A DNA stretch of 64,000 bases from Prevotella sp. (GCA_022779305.1 JALFSW010000066.1:1-64000); one strand, 5' to 3'. Counted from the stretch's first letter, positions 25,460 through 35,219 are shown. Made by a program: numbers and translations. Notes: a model not told the origin generated them from the letters alone.

Positions 25460-27241
25460 TTAACGTCTGACACATTTTTTGTTTTGTATGTATATACCTT
25501 TTGGTAATTTTTCTATTTCTGTGCCCACATAACGCCCATCAACAGTATAGATGCGATGATCTGTATCTGGCGAAGTTAACGTTCCGCTTTGTTTGATTTC
25601 CACAATGGCTGTCGTCACATTTTTCTTGAGAAAATTGAAACTAACACTCCCTGTCTTAGCATCTTCCTTGATGGCATAGAATGGTTTAGTAAAGTCACCA
25701 TAATTCAACTTTGCTGTAATGAGCGAATCCACATTCTCACTGCCTGGGAATGGATCGCCTGCATGGCTTTTTATGTAGTTCGCTTTCTCGTCGGCGTCTT
25801 TTGTCGTACTGTTGATAATCAAGCCATCAGCAGGCACGATGGTCATACCGGGAGAGCCTGCTACATCGTTCACTCTGTCGGTCATATTAACAGCTTGCTT
25901 TTCATAGTTCACACGATAAATCAACATACCATGCCCGAGCTGTTTAGCATTCCAACCTTCGCGCTGAACATTGTGAATGATGAGATATTCTTTCTCGTTA
26001 TCGGTCAAAATCTTGTATGATGCGCCAACGGGCAACTCCACTTTTACAGAATCTGCTGCCAGCGTGTCTACTTTTATCCACCCCATTACTTCCTTTTCCC
26101 AAGGTGTGTAAGGCGTTGGCATATAACCATTGTCTGTATATGTACCACTGTCCATGATGTCCCAAAACTCCATCGTTTGGTTATTAGCAAACCCATCTGG
26201 CAAAACGGGGTAAAAATCTGGTAAACCCATTGTGTGAGAGAACTCATGACAAAACAGCCCTATGCCGTTGATGCGCTTAGCAGGGGGCGTATCGAATTTT
26301 CTTGTCCGATTATAATTCAGCTCGTTGCTGATGCCATAACGCCCGATTTTCACACCATCAAAACTAATGCCATCATAAAAATAGCTCGACTTTGGCCACA
26401 GATCGGTAGTTTGATTGCCTCCAACGCTTTGTGCATAGCCTGCATAAATAATATAAACCAAGTCTGCAATGCCATCGCCATTTCCGTCGTAGTCCTTAAA
26501 ATTCACCTCGCCATCAACAGCTTTACACGCATCAATAATGAGTTCACGTGAATTAACATCTTTAGATCCGCCACTGTCTGCACCATAATAACTAAGCGTT
26601 TTCCCTAATTTCACAGGTCCTACCACATCAAACTGGGGTGTGAAAAGTCCGTTGCTCATATCCTTGAAATACTGTCGCACGCTGCCATAATTGCGCTGTT
26701 CGTTTGCATCATAATTTGGCAACGGGTGACCTTCATAATTCAAATAATCATCGAAACTCCTCTTTGGGTTGGTGAGCGAGAACGTAGAGTCGCTAAATTC
26801 CACAAGAATAGCAAGCACTTTCGGACTTCCCATGTGTGGAAAATAAGGCGGTGTGGTGCTGCCTATACCGATTCTTCGCATCGCTTGCGCACGCTTTACA
26901 CCTGCTGCTTTCAGAAATTCTTTTTGACTCTGAGCTTTGATTATCTTGCGTTCTGCAAGGCTACGTTGTCTGCTATCATGCGCCAATTGTTTGGTTGCCA
27001 ACAAATCGCCTTCCGCACTTACCTTTGCAACATAATAACCATCACGTTGCTGAACCAGCAATACACCATCAATAGTTGCAATCCACCCAAAATGTTCATC
27101 GCCATGCAAAACAATCGTTAGCTTTGTACCATCGGGTTGGAGAACAACCACCGGTGTAGGGTCGGCTTTACTTGCTTTTGCCAAAATCGAAATGAAAAGC
27201 AAGCAAGCAATGATGAGCTGTCGTTTCATCGTTCTTATCAT
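25460..27241 (-). CDS. M6 family metalloprotease with sorting-type C-terminus
   Basis: A 593-residue secreted protease. A signal peptide lies in the first 24 residues (starts at 27241 or 27229, Met1 or Met5, are both possible). The zinc site is HEFSHTMGLPD at residues 332-342 (HExxHxxGxxD, M6 / immune-inhibitor-A class). DYDGNGDGIAD at about 250-260 looks like a calcium loop. The last 30 residues (IYTVDGRYVG...LPKGIYIQNKK) resemble the C-terminal sorting domains of type IX secretion cargo, so surface delivery is inferred, in line with porQ nearby. It is monocistronic. Confidence 0.88.
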   Translation of the reverse strand: MIRTMKRQLIIACLLFISILAKASKADPTPVVVLQPDGTKLTIVLHGDEHFGWIATIDGVLLVQQRDGYYVAKVSAEGDLLATKQLAHDSRQRSLAERKIIKAQSQKEFLKAAGVKRAQAMRRIGIGSTTPPYFPHMGSPKVLAILVEFSDSTFSLTNPKRSFDDYLNYEGHPLPNYDANEQRNYGSVRQYFKDMSNGLFTPQFDVVGPVKLGKTLSYYGADSGGSKDVNSRELIIDACKAVDGEVNFKDYDGNGDGIADLVYIIYAGYAQSVGGNQTTDLWPKSSYFYDGISFDGVKIGRYGISNELNYNRTRKFDTPPAKRINGIGLFCHEFSHTMGLPDFYPVLPDGFANNQTMEFWDIMDSGTYTDNGYMPTPYTPWEKEVMGWIKVDTLAADSVKVELPVGASYKILTDNEKEYLIIHNVQREGWNAKQLGHGMLIYRVNYEKQAVNMTDRVNDVAGSPGMTIVPADGLIINSTTKDADEKANYIKSHAGDPFPGSENVDSLITAKLNYGDFTKPFYAIKEDAKTGSVSFNFLKKNVTTAIVEIKQSGTLTSPDTDHRIYTVDGRYVGTEIEKLPKGIYIQNKKCVRR

Positions 27242-27268
27242 CTTTCTTCGTTTTTATTATACCTTATA

Positions 27269-28105
27269 TTATATATCTATCTTATGTTTCTTGAAATAAT
27301 ACTGCCCTTTCGTGCGTGTGCGCCTACCATATTCTATTGCTCTTTTCGGACAATGATGATAACATGCAAAACAGGTAAGACATCGACCATTGTGTAGCCA
27401 TCGCGTTGCTTCATCACATCCGCTCTGTACATTTTCTACCGGACAAACCCGCTTGCAAATACCACAATGTACACACTTCGCTTCATCCACTTTGAAGTAT
27501 CGATCAGTAATGAGATAGCGTTCAAAGAACCCACCTACTATATTAGAGAAAAACTTCGGAATCGGACCTTTCACTAAAAAAGTTTTCTCGAAATCCATCG
27601 CAGGTTGGTTTTGCTTCCGTATATGCAATACTTCACAAAAAGCAAGAATTCGCTCTGCAGCAGTAGCTATCTTTTGCTGTTCTTTTTTAGGTTTATCCAC
27701 ATCCATTCCTGGCAACCCTACGTAAGATTCGGGCATTATCACCGATCCCACCATCTCTAAAGAAAGCATCGTTCCAGCCTGAACCAATTTTAACCTTGCC
27801 GAAAAACGCTCCATTGCCTCGCCAATAGAATCACCTGCCGTTACTAAACAAAACGAAGAATGTCTCTTCAAGCACCCAGCATCGTGTGGTTCTAAGACAA
27901 GCCTATCCATAAACTCAAGCACCAATTTCGGAACACGCCAACCATGAATAGGAAAAATAAAACCCACGCTTTCATCTTCTGCAAGTCGAAATCTGCATTC
28001 GCCTTTGAGCAAAACAGTCATATCCATTAAGCGATCATCCGTCTGTTTAGCCACCAATTCAGCCATCCAGCGACTGTTACCCGTGCATGAGAAAAAGAAT
28101 ATCAT
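27269..28105 (-). CDS. EFR1 family ferredoxin (flavodoxin plus two 4Fe-4S clusters)
   Basis: A 278-residue redox protein. The N-terminal flavodoxin-like domain opens with IFFFSCTGNSRWMAELVA, an FMN phosphate loop. The C-terminus carries two 4Fe-4S motifs, CVHCGICKRVCP and CLTCFACYHHCP, in the CxxCxxCxxxCP pattern. It may move electrons in anaerobic metabolism; the partner is unknown. The gene stands alone. Its consensus promoter ends 5 bases before the ATG, which predicts a leaderless message. Confidence 0.9.
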   Translation of the reverse strand: MIFFFSCTGNSRWMAELVAKQTDDRLMDMTVLLKGECRFRLAEDESVGFIFPIHGWRVPKLVLEFMDRLVLEPHDAGCLKRHSSFCLVTAGDSIGEAMERFSARLKLVQAGTMLSLEMVGSVIMPESYVGLPGMDVDKPKKEQQKIATAAERILAFCEVLHIRKQNQPAMDFEKTFLVKGPIPKFFSNIVGGFFERYLITDRYFKVDEAKCVHCGICKRVCPVENVQSGCDEATRWLHNGRCLTCFACYHHCPKRAIEYGRRTRTKGQYYFKKHKIDI

Positions 28106-28109
28106 TGTG

Positions 28110-28140
28110 CAAAGTTACACATTTTTTGTACCTTGGCAAG
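28110..28140 (-). promoter_or_regulatory. Promoter of the EFR1 gene
   Basis: On the minus strand CTTG (28137-28140), 19 bases, then TAACTTTG (28110-28117). The start point would fall at or next to the A of the ATG. Confidence 0.7.
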
Positions 28141-28214
28141 TATTTGGTCGTTAGATTTTGTAAAGTACACACTTACTTATCTAAAATAAATGGACTATAT
28201 TTTTCATAAGAATC

Positions 28215-28246
28215 CTTGCTGACAAGAAAAAGTTTCTTTATCTTTG
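28215..28246 (+). promoter_or_regulatory. Orphan promoter facing a gene-free region
   Basis: CTTG (28215-28218), 20 bases, then TATCTTTG (28239-28246), as good as the gene promoters here. No plus-strand gene follows, and the next gene downstream is antisense. Confidence 0.55.
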
Positions 28247-28250
28247 GAGA

Positions 28251-28457
28251 CAATTTTTATCAAGAGTAAGTGAATAGGTTACAATCCCTTTAAGCAAAGG
28301 ACTTACAGAAATATCCTTTGCCCTTGTCTGCATGCCCTTTTGCCTGCTGGATTTAAGAGGACTTTAAATACATCTTAGGAAGTGATAGGAGGTATTAGGC
28401 TTTCCTATAGCGATTAAAGGAGAAAATAGCGGACAACAAGTTAGTTGTCCACTATTT
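28251..28457 (+). ncRNA. Candidate intergenic small RNA
   Basis: A predicted transcript of about 200 bases from the orphan promoter. It contains three hairpins: GCAAAGGA/TCCTTTGC (28294-28301 with 28314-28321), ATAGGA/TCCTAT (28385-28390 with 28403-28408), and the terminal stem at 28424-28457. No convincing open frame is present (an 11-codon ATG frame at 28332 is not supported). The end is uncertain because the final hairpin has only a three-T tail in this direction. No known RNA family is recognised. Confidence 0.35.
28424..28457 (-). terminator. Terminator of the BtuB/CirA-like receptor gene
   Basis: A 14-bp stem GTTGTCCACTATTT opposite AAATAGCGGACAAC, with one G-U wobble in the minus-strand RNA, followed on that strand by TTTTCT. 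Confidence 0.7.
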
Positions 28458-28472
28458 AAAGTATATAAAAAC

Positions 28473-30542
28473 TTACAATGTCACTGAAAAACCTCCCACA
28501 AACCATCTGCCTGGTTGCGGAACGTTCCCATAGTCTACGTAGCTGCGATTGAAAACATTATTGGTTTCAACATAAGCCGTCCATCCTCTTGCTTGCCACG
28601 AAAGACGAGCATCCACAAGGGCATAGCTGGCGTAGGAATGTCGTCCACCTGCCACATCCAAATAAGTGCCCATGCGGTGCTGAAAACGATAACTCGTGGT
28701 AAGGAGTAGCTGCGGCAGTAGCGCCATATCAAGCCTTGCTACAAATTTGTTTTTCAGATATTCGAGGGCATATTTGCTGACAATACCCACATAGTCCTTT
28801 TGGTTTTGATGCAAGAAAGCATAGGACAACGACAATGATTGCAACACCCTTTGATTGCGAAACAGTTGCGAGAGTTTGATATCAAACGACGACTGAAATC
28901 CGACGGTCGTAATGCGTCCGAAGTTCACACTCTTCCAAATGAGTGTTCCACTGGCATCCATAGTTCCGTCGGAAATCCAATCGATGAGGTTCTTATGGCG
29001 ATTATGGAACACATTGAATTTTCCTGTGAAACGGGCATCGCCATATTTCAGTCCAACTTCCACTGCCTCCAACTCTTCAGGAGCAAGATTAGGGTCGGCC
29101 TTATGTCCGCCCACCGAATAGAAAAGTTCTGTGAACGAAGGCATTCGCAGCGAAGTATTGTAAGAAAAATAGGCACGTAAACCATCGGTCAGTTGATAGC
29201 TAATATCTAAACTCGGATAGAGACGCAACGGCATATCGGCTTGCGAATTTTTCACTGCCAACAAGCCACCTGAAAAAGTCCAGCGGCGCAACAGTACATT
29301 GTGTTCGGCAAAGAATTGTAGGTTCGTGCGGTGCAAGCCCTTTACATAGAAGACATCTGCCCCAGAAACAGTGTGCAGGTATTCTAAAGGATAGCCTAAA
29401 TTTGTACTCAGAATTTCTTCCTGGCGCACCTCTCCACTCAATGCTGTGCGCCCCAGCTGCCAATCGAAATAGGTGTTGAGGCTCAACCCGTAGACATCCG
29501 TGCGGTGATAATTAAAAGGATATTTATCGGGTGCGGAACGAATAAGCTCGAAGCGGTCGTAGGTTCTGTTCCAATACACCGCTGGGCGGATGCGCAAAGC
29601 CCCCACCTTGTTTTCACCTTGAACGGCTGCAAAGGTTTTGAGCGTATGTTCAAACTGGTTGTCGAAACGAGAAGAATAAAATGTGTTCGATCCGAAATCC
29701 TTCTGACTCAGTCCTGTTTGCCATCTCAGGCGCAAGCGATCGGTATCATAAGTCCCTGCGTAGAAAAACTTCACTGCGCGGAAATCGGCACTGAGTCCAC
29801 CTTGTTTGTTTCGGAGATAACCATCGCTGCGAGTGTAGGAAGCAGAAAATTGGTTGCGCCATTGGGGAGAAGCGAAATGGGCATGCAATCCTGCATTGAA
29901 AAAGCCATAGGAACCACCCCGCAAGTGTCCGCCATAGGAAGGACGTGATGGGTTTTTAGTGATGATATTGATAGTTCCCAAGAGAGAAGAGGTACCGTAA
30001 GCCCTACCCGCAGGTCCTTCGAGAACCTCGATGCGTTCGATTTCATTGACATCAACTGGGAAATCAAAAGCGTTGTGTCCTGTTTGTGCATCTCCAATAT
30101 GAATACCATTGAGCAAAACGGCTATCTGCTCGGCATTTCCGCCTCGGATACTGACATCAGTTAGAACACCTAATGCTCCTTTCTGCCGCACATCCACGCT
30201 CGATACATACTTTAGGAGGTCGTTCACACTTTGCACTGGCGCAGTAGCAATTTGTTCGTGCGTCAGTACAGTTACCATTCTGGCTTGCTCATTAAACGCA
30301 AGCGGCGCACGTGTGGCTCTCACTTCCACTTCATCAAGCAGCATCGTCTTTGCCATGATGGTATCTTGGTCGGCTTTTTCTGTTTCAATGCTAATGCCTT
30401 TGGCTGTAGCATTTTGCAGCGTAGCGACGCTCAACACACCAATAACAACCTCTTTACCCAAGACGGCAAAAAGCGAGTAGCCACGATTAGAGAAGCGTTT
30501 GAACTTCAACACGTTGCCTTTGTTTAAAATTGGTTTGTACAT
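28473..30542 (-). CDS. TonB-dependent receptor, BtuB/CirA-like, with extended signal region
   Basis: An outer-membrane receptor of 689 residues from the ATG at 30542. The N-terminus (LKFKRFSNRGYSLFAVLGKEVVIGVLSVATL) is the extended signal peptide region frequent in Bacteroidota receptors. The plug begins after the TonB box area: DEVEVRATRAPLAFNEQARMV, then DVSIRGGNAEQIAVLLNGI and EVLEGPAGRAYGTSSLLGTINIIT. A barrel follows and ends in SVTL. Ligand unknown; corrinoids or siderophores are typical of the group. A TTG start 15 codons upstream is less likely. Confidence 0.88.
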   Translation of the reverse strand: MYKPILNKGNVLKFKRFSNRGYSLFAVLGKEVVIGVLSVATLQNATAKGISIETEKADQDTIMAKTMLLDEVEVRATRAPLAFNEQARMVTVLTHEQIATAPVQSVNDLLKYVSSVDVRQKGALGVLTDVSIRGGNAEQIAVLLNGIHIGDAQTGHNAFDFPVDVNEIERIEVLEGPAGRAYGTSSLLGTINIITKNPSRPSYGGHLRGGSYGFFNAGLHAHFASPQWRNQFSASYTRSDGYLRNKQGGLSADFRAVKFFYAGTYDTDRLRLRWQTGLSQKDFGSNTFYSSRFDNQFEHTLKTFAAVQGENKVGALRIRPAVYWNRTYDRFELIRSAPDKYPFNYHRTDVYGLSLNTYFDWQLGRTALSGEVRQEEILSTNLGYPLEYLHTVSGADVFYVKGLHRTNLQFFAEHNVLLRRWTFSGGLLAVKNSQADMPLRLYPSLDISYQLTDGLRAYFSYNTSLRMPSFTELFYSVGGHKADPNLAPEELEAVEVGLKYGDARFTGKFNVFHNRHKNLIDWISDGTMDASGTLIWKSVNFGRITTVGFQSSFDIKLSQLFRNQRVLQSLSLSYAFLHQNQKDYVGIVSKYALEYLKNKFVARLDMALLPQLLLTTSYRFQHRMGTYLDVAGGRHSYASYALVDARLSWQARGWTAYVETNNVFNRSYVDYGNVPQPGRWFVGGFSVTL

Positions 30543-30612
30543 AAAAATAATAATTTGTTTATCATGCTGAACGATGACAAAAGCCAACGTCCAGTGCCTT
30601 GTTTAAGCAGTG

Positions 30613-30620
30613 CAAAGGTA
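30613..30620 (-). promoter_or_regulatory. -7 promoter element for the receptor gene
   Basis: The minus strand reads TACCTTTG. It gives a leader of only about 70 bases, too short to hold a cobalamin riboswitch. Confidence 0.5.
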
Positions 30621-30780
30621 GTTATTTTTTTATTAAGCTCCATATTTTCTGCCTTTTTACGCAGAGAAATTATTCCTAAGAAGAAAACAGATTTCAAATA
30701 AGCCTCAATACAGATACTCAAGATATGGATATCTGCTTTAATTTCTGCCAGTCTTCCTCGCATATTTCTGAATTAATTTA

Positions 30781-30788
30781 TATCTTTG
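30781..30788 (+). promoter_or_regulatory. -7 promoter element for the 30806 gene
   Basis: TATCTTTG lies 18 bases before the ATG, giving a leader of about 13 bases and excluding the longer upstream frame. Confidence 0.5.
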
Positions 30789-30805
30789 CAACAAACAAAA
30801 GAGAT

Positions 30806-31207
30806 ATGACACAGCAAAAAAAGAAACATAGTTTCAGAAATAGCTTCACACTTAAAATAGTGATAGGCATCATGGTTATTACGCTATTAGGAATTCTTTA
30901 CAACCAATTTGTAAAAAGCAAAGAAACCATCACTGCCGAACAAATAGAAGAGGAGAAACGTGAAGCAGCGACGCTTGATACATTAGACATTGTTGGTGAC
31001 TACCTTTGGAGAAACAAACAAATCCCTGTTGTAGAAAAAATAGAAGAAAAAAAGAAAATAGAAGAGCCTTCCGTTAAAAATAAAAAAGTAGAGAGCATAA
31101 AGAATACCGAAGAAATAGATATGCCAGACTTACATATCCCGTCAACGCCTCCACCTCCATCAGAAAACAACACACAAACATCTGCCACCACAGAAGTCAC
31201 GGAGTAA
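30806..31207 (+). CDS. Small single-pass membrane protein of unknown function
   Basis: 133 residues. A Lys-rich cytoplasmic tail (QQKKKHSFRNSF) is followed by one membrane helix at about residues 18-38 and a Glu/Lys-rich then Pro-rich extracytoplasmic tail ending PSTPPPPSENN...TEVTE. The overall shape recalls the N-terminal and spacer parts of TonB but lacks the TonB C-terminal fold. The ATG was chosen from the promoter position. It is convergent with secA and shares a bidirectional terminator. Family not recognised. Confidence 0.6.
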   Translation: MTQQKKKHSFRNSFTLKIVIGIMVITLLGILYNQFVKSKETITAEQIEEEKREAATLDTLDIVGDYLWRNKQIPVVEKIEEKKKIEEPSVKNKKVESIKNTEEIDMPDLHIPSTPPPPSENNTQTSATTEVTE

Positions 31208-31286
31208 AAAGTATCTATTTTATTAGCTACAATCAACAATGATATAACTCTATCAATACAAAATACAACTATAAATACCGCAATAA

Positions 31287-31323
31287 AAAAAGGAGGAGAA
31301 ATTTATTAAATCTCCTCCTTTTT
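31287..31323. terminator. Bidirectional terminator between the small membrane protein and secA
   Basis: AAAAAGGAGGAGA and TCTCCTCCTTTTT form a perfect 13-bp stem flanked by A and T runs on both strands. Confidence 0.9.
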
Positions 31324-31342
31324 ATACTTATGAATTTATTTT

Positions 31343-34300
31343 TTAACGCATGTTCTTACCATGGCAGGCTTTAAATTTGCGCCCGCTACCACATGGACAT
31401 GGATCATTTGGACGGGGCATTTTCTCAGCCTGATAGGGTGTGCGTTGTTCGTGTGCCGTTTCGCGCGTGTCTTGGCGAGCAGCAGCTTGCTGATTAGGAT
31501 CAACAAGTTCTTCTTTCTGTTCGGTGTAGCGTTGGGTACGCTCCTCTGGCGCAGCTTCTTGAACCTGTTCAGCAGGCTGCATTTCTGGAATTTGACCACG
31601 CATGAGTACACTCGCCGTACGATTGTTAAGGTCATTGATCATATTGTCCCAAAGCTTCACACTCTCGAGTTTGAAGATGAGCAAGGGGTCTTTCTGTTCG
31701 TAAGACGCATTTTGCACCGAATGGCGTAGCTCGTCTAACTGTCGAAGGTTTTCCTTCCAATCGTCATCGATAAGATGAAGGAGGATAACCTTTTCAAACT
31801 GACGTACCACGGAATTAGCTTCCGTTTCGTAGGCTTCTTTCAGGTCACAAGGAATGTTGAAGAGGCGTTTGCCATCGGTGATAGGCACCATGATGCGTTC
31901 ATAGACCGCCCCTTGATTTTCATAGATTTCTTTGATCACTGGCCATGCCACCTGCTGAATGCGTTCGGTTTTGCGCCTTAAAGTTTCGATGGCAGCTTGG
32001 AAAGCATGTTCTTCAAGTTCGGCTTTGCTCGTGGTAGTAAACTCCTGTTCGGTGAATGGGCATTCCATCGCCATAATTTTAAGGAATTCTTCCTTGCAGC
32101 CGAGGTAGTCGTTATTTTCGATAATGTGCACACAGCGATCCCAAATCACATTCGAGATGTCCATGCCAATGCGTTCACCCATCAAGGCGTGGCGGCGTTT
32201 TTCGTAGATAACGGTGCGCTGCTTGTTCATTACATCATCATATTCCAAGAGACGCTTGCGAATGCCGAAGTTGTTTTCTTCCACCTTCTTTTGCGCCCGT
32301 TCAATGCTGTTTGAAATCATTGAACTTTCAATGCGTTCGCCCTCGTCAAAGCCAAGACGATCCATCACACGAGCGATGCGTTCCGAACCAAAGAGACGCA
32401 TGAGTTTGTCTTCCAATGACACATAGAAAACCGATGATCCAGGGTCGCCCTGACGACCAGCACGACCACGCAACTGACGATCGACGCGGCGACTTTCATG
32501 GCGTTCCGTACCAATGATTGCCAATCCGCCTGCGTCTTTAACTTCTTGCGAGAGCTTGATGTCGGTACCACGTCCTGCCATGTTCGTAGCAATGGTTACA
32601 GCTCCAAGTCCATCTATCGAACGTCCAGCATCTGCCACGATTTGGGCTTCCTTAAGGTGTTGTTTTGCATTGAGCACTTGGTGTGGAATCTTGCGCATGT
32701 TGAGCATCTTGCTCAAAAGTTCGCTGATTTCAACCGATGTCGTACCCACCAAACAAGGGCGTCCGCTGTTGCGCATTGCCTCTACTTCATCAATGACAGC
32801 TGCGTATTTCTCACGTGCCGTTTTGTAGACACGGTCTTCCATGTCCTTGCGCTGGATGGGACGATTGGTAGGGATTTCTACCACATCAAGTTTATAGATG
32901 TCCCAAAACTCGCCTGCTTCCGTAGATGCCGTACCAGTCATACCTGCGAGTTTATGATACATTCTGAAATAGTTCTGAAGCGTGATGGTTGCAAAAGTTT
33001 GTGTGGCTGCCTCGACTTTTACATGCTCTTTGGCTTCCACGGCTTGGTGCAAGCCATCACTCCAACGGCGTCCCTCCATGATACGTCCAGTTTGTTCGTC
33101 AACGATTTTCACTTCGCCATCAAGCACAACGTACTCATCATCCTTATTGAACATGGTGTAAGCCTTGAGTAGTTGTTGTAAGGTGTGAACGCGTTCGCTC
33201 TGCACGCCATAGAAACTCATAAGATCATCTTTCTTATCAACGTAGGTTTGATCGTCGATTTGTCCGTCTTCATGTGCTTTTTCGAGTAACGAGAGTTCGG
33301 TAGCAATATCGGGGAGCACGAAGAGTTTATCGTCATTGACTTCCTTTGCCAACCATGCCGTACCTTTATCCGTGAGGTCGCTTGAGTTCATTTTCTCATC
33401 GGTCACAAAATAGAGCGGTTCGATGGCTTTTGGCATTTCACGGTTGTTGTTTGCCATATAGAACTCTTCTGTTTTGAGCATACCCGACTTAATACCGTCT
33501 TCCGAGAGGAACTTGATGAGAGCTTTATTTTTGGGCAGTGCTTTGTGTGAACGATAGAGTGCCAAGAAACCTTCATCGAGAAGGGCTTGCCGCTGTTTGT
33601 CATCAGTGAGCTGACCAGCCTCAGAGATTTTTCGGCGAGCCTCTGAGAGTAATTCGGTAGCCTGTTTGCGCTGTACTTCAAAGAGTTTCTGCACCAAGGG
33701 TTGATATTCTTCAAACATTTGGTCGTCGCCCTTTGGTACAGGTCCGCTGATAATAAGGGGCGTACGTGCATCATCGATCAATACCGAATCGACCTCATCA
33801 ACAATGGCGTAGTTGTGTTGGCGTTGCACCAAATCAGCTGGTGAAACTGCCATATTGTCACGCAAATAGTCGAAACCAAATTCATTGTTTGTTCCGAAAG
33901 TAATGTCGGCCTGATAGGCTTTGCGACGGGCTTCAGAATTCGGTTGATGCTTGTCGATACAATCCACAGAAAGTCCATTAAACATATAGAGCGGACCCAT
34001 CCATTCTGAGTCGCGTTTTGCCAGATAGTCGTTCACGGTTACGACGTGTACACCATTTCCTGTCAAGGCATTGAGGAAGACAGGAAGGGTTGCAACGAGC
34101 GTCTTACCTTCACCAGTTGCCATTTCGGCAATCTTTCCTTGGTGCAAAACGGTACCACCAAAGAGCTGCACATCATAGTGCACCATTTCCCATTTAAGGT
34201 CGTTGCCACCAGCTGTCCAATGGTTATGATAGATGGCTTTGTCGCCCTCGATGGTGATGAAGTCTTTGCGTGGATCGGCTGCCAGTTCACGATCGAAATC

Positions 34301-34696
34301 GGTTGCGGTAACGACGGTTTCTTCGTTTTCAGCAAAACGGCGGGCAGTGTCTTTTACAATGGAGAAGGCAACTGCCATAACGTCATTGAGCGCATGTTCG
34401 TAATTGTCGAGTGCGACCTTCTCTAGTTTGTCGATTTTATTGAAGATTTCTTCGCGTTCTTCAATCGGTGTTTGTTCTATTTGGGTGCGCAGCTCTGCAA
34501 TCTGTTCGCGCTGTTCTTTGCCTGCATCTTGCACATATTGCTGGATTTCTTTTGTTTTGGCACGGAGTTCGTCGTTACTTAGTGCTTTTATGTTGGGATA
34601 TTCAGCCTTTACTTTTTCCACAAAGGGCTGAATGAGTTTCATATCACGTGTTGATTTATCACCGAAGAGTGATTTGAGAAATTTATTGAAATTCAT
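31343..34696 (-). CDS. secA: Preprotein translocase ATPase SecA
   Basis: The 1117-residue motor of the Sec pathway, longer than the roughly 900 residues of E. coli SecA, as is usual in Bacteroidota. Walker A is in [16 protein letters not shown], the DEAD-like box in [16 protein letters not shown], and the second ATPase domain holds [22 protein letters not shown]-terminal zinc-binding SEC-C tail ([14 protein letters not shown]) follows a Gln/Glu-rich linker. The ATG at 34696 gives [20 protein letters not shown], the normal family start. It lies 138 bases after a small gene that may regulate it. Confidence 0.98.
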   Translation of the reverse strand: MNFNKFLKSLFGDKSTRDMKLIQPFVEKVKAEYPNIKALSNDELRAKTKEIQQYVQDAGKEQREQIAELRTQIEQTPIEEREEIFNKIDKLEKVALDNYEHALNDVMAVAFSIVKDTARRFAENEETVVTATDFDRELAADPRKDFITIEGDKAIYHNHWTAGGNDLKWEMVHYDVQLFGGTVLHQGKIAEMATGEGKTLVATLPVFLNALTGNGVHVVTVNDYLAKRDSEWMGPLYMFNGLSVDCIDKHQPNSEARRKAYQADITFGTNNEFGFDYLRDNMAVSPADLVQRQHNYAIVDEVDSVLIDDARTPLIISGPVPKGDDQMFEEYQPLVQKLFEVQRKQATELLSEARRKISEAGQLTDDKQRQALLDEGFLALYRSHKALPKNKALIKFLSEDGIKSGMLKTEEFYMANNNREMPKAIEPLYFVTDEKMNSSDLTDKGTAWLAKEVNDDKLFVLPDIATELSLLEKAHEDGQIDDQTYVDKKDDLMSFYGVQSERVHTLQQLLKAYTMFNKDDEYVVLDGEVKIVDEQTGRIMEGRRWSDGLHQAVEAKEHVKVEAATQTFATITLQNYFRMYHKLAGMTGTASTEAGEFWDIYKLDVVEIPTNRPIQRKDMEDRVYKTAREKYAAVIDEVEAMRNSGRPCLVGTTSVEISELLSKMLNMRKIPHQVLNAKQHLKEAQIVADAGRSIDGLGAVTIATNMAGRGTDIKLSQEVKDAGGLAIIGTERHESRRVDRQLRGRAGRQGDPGSSVFYVSLEDKLMRLFGSERIARVMDRLGFDEGERIESSMISNSIERAQKKVEENNFGIRKRLLEYDDVMNKQRTVIYEKRRHALMGERIGMDISNVIWDRCVHIIENNDYLGCKEEFLKIMAMECPFTEQEFTTTSKAELEEHAFQAAIETLRRKTERIQQVAWPVIKEIYENQGAVYERIMVPITDGKRLFNIPCDLKEAYETEANSVVRQFEKVILLHLIDDDWKENLRQLDELRHSVQNASYEQKDPLLIFKLESVKLWDNMINDLNNRTASVLMRGQIPEMQPAEQVQEAAPEERTQRYTEQKEELVDPNQQAAARQDTRETAHEQRTPYQAEKMPRPNDPCPCGSGRKFKACHGKNMR

Positions 34697-34834
34697 TGTT
34701 AATTTTTTATTTGCTATTATTATTTTTTCGCACCTTGTTATTTTGATGGTGCACATTAAATGGTTTGGTGATTTACACCTCAAATATTATACATAAAACA
34801 GGGTGTTGCACAAAGATTGCCCCCTATTTCGTGT
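34697..34834 (-). promoter_or_regulatory. Leader between the 118-residue gene and secA
   Basis: No TAnnTTTG box was found here, so secA may be read from upstream. A GCACC/GGTGC stem (34748-34752 with 34730-34734) lies about 33 bases before the secA ATG. The same GGTGC segment could instead pair with GCACC in the last codons of the upstream gene (34845-34849). Such exclusive pairing would allow translational control of secA. This is inference from base pairing only. Confidence 0.35.
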
Positions 34835-35191
34835 TCAGCACATGGGTGCTCGGATAATAATAGCCGTGTTGATTGTTGGATTGGGAAGATATGGATATTC
34901 TTCTCGTTCGTAATTCGTCGATAGTGCATACGATGGTGCGCAGCGATAGTGCGCCTTAGTAGTAAAGGATTGGCGTATTTTTTGTGGTTCGGTACGCTTA
35001 CTTTCGGCAATCTTTTTATAGACCTTCACCACAGAGTGAATGTCAGATGCCACATGACGCAGAAGGACATCATTGCGTATTTGTTCGATGCTGTAATTGC
35101 CCAATGCTGCTTTCACCGCAGACTGATACATCTGTGGTTCTATTCCAGTAGCAGCCAAGACCACCAAGAGGGTTGTTATGTAGATATTCAT
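34835..35191 (-). CDS. Small protein upstream of secA, candidate RAP-type arrest peptide
   Basis: 118 residues, no family recognised. Residues 2-17 (NIYITTLLVVLAATGI) are hydrophobic and could be a weak signal or anchor, though no positive residues precede them. The middle is helical and charged. The C-terminus reads PTINTAIIIRAPMC, with Arg114-Ala115-Pro116 two residues from the end. SecM ends its stall motif in IRAGP four residues before its end, and ApdA/ApdP stall at RAPG/RAPP. A small hairpin (AGCAC-CCAT-GTGCT) covers these last codons. It begins 28 bases after the DUF4105 stop and precedes secA by 138 bases. The coding call is solid by context; the arrest role is a hypothesis. Confidence 0.6.
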   Translation of the reverse strand: MNIYITTLLVVLAATGIEPQMYQSAVKAALGNYSIEQIRNDVLLRHVASDIHSVVKVYKKIAESKRTEPQKIRQSFTTKAHYRCAPSYALSTNYEREEYPYLPNPTINTAIIIRAPMC

Positions 35192-35219
35192 CGAACTCTT
35201 AAATTTTCTTTATTTATTG

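Noticed and set aside
28139..28155. Sixth MITE end (TATTTGGTCGTTAGA)
   Set aside because: It matches the terminal repeat at about 12 of 15 positions, but no interior similarity follows on either side, and part of it overlaps the EFR1 promoter region.
30543..30620. Cobalamin riboswitch before the BtuB/CirA-like receptor
   Set aside because: The predicted leader is only about 70 bases and no B12-box-like structure was seen; known cobalamin riboswitches need far more sequence.
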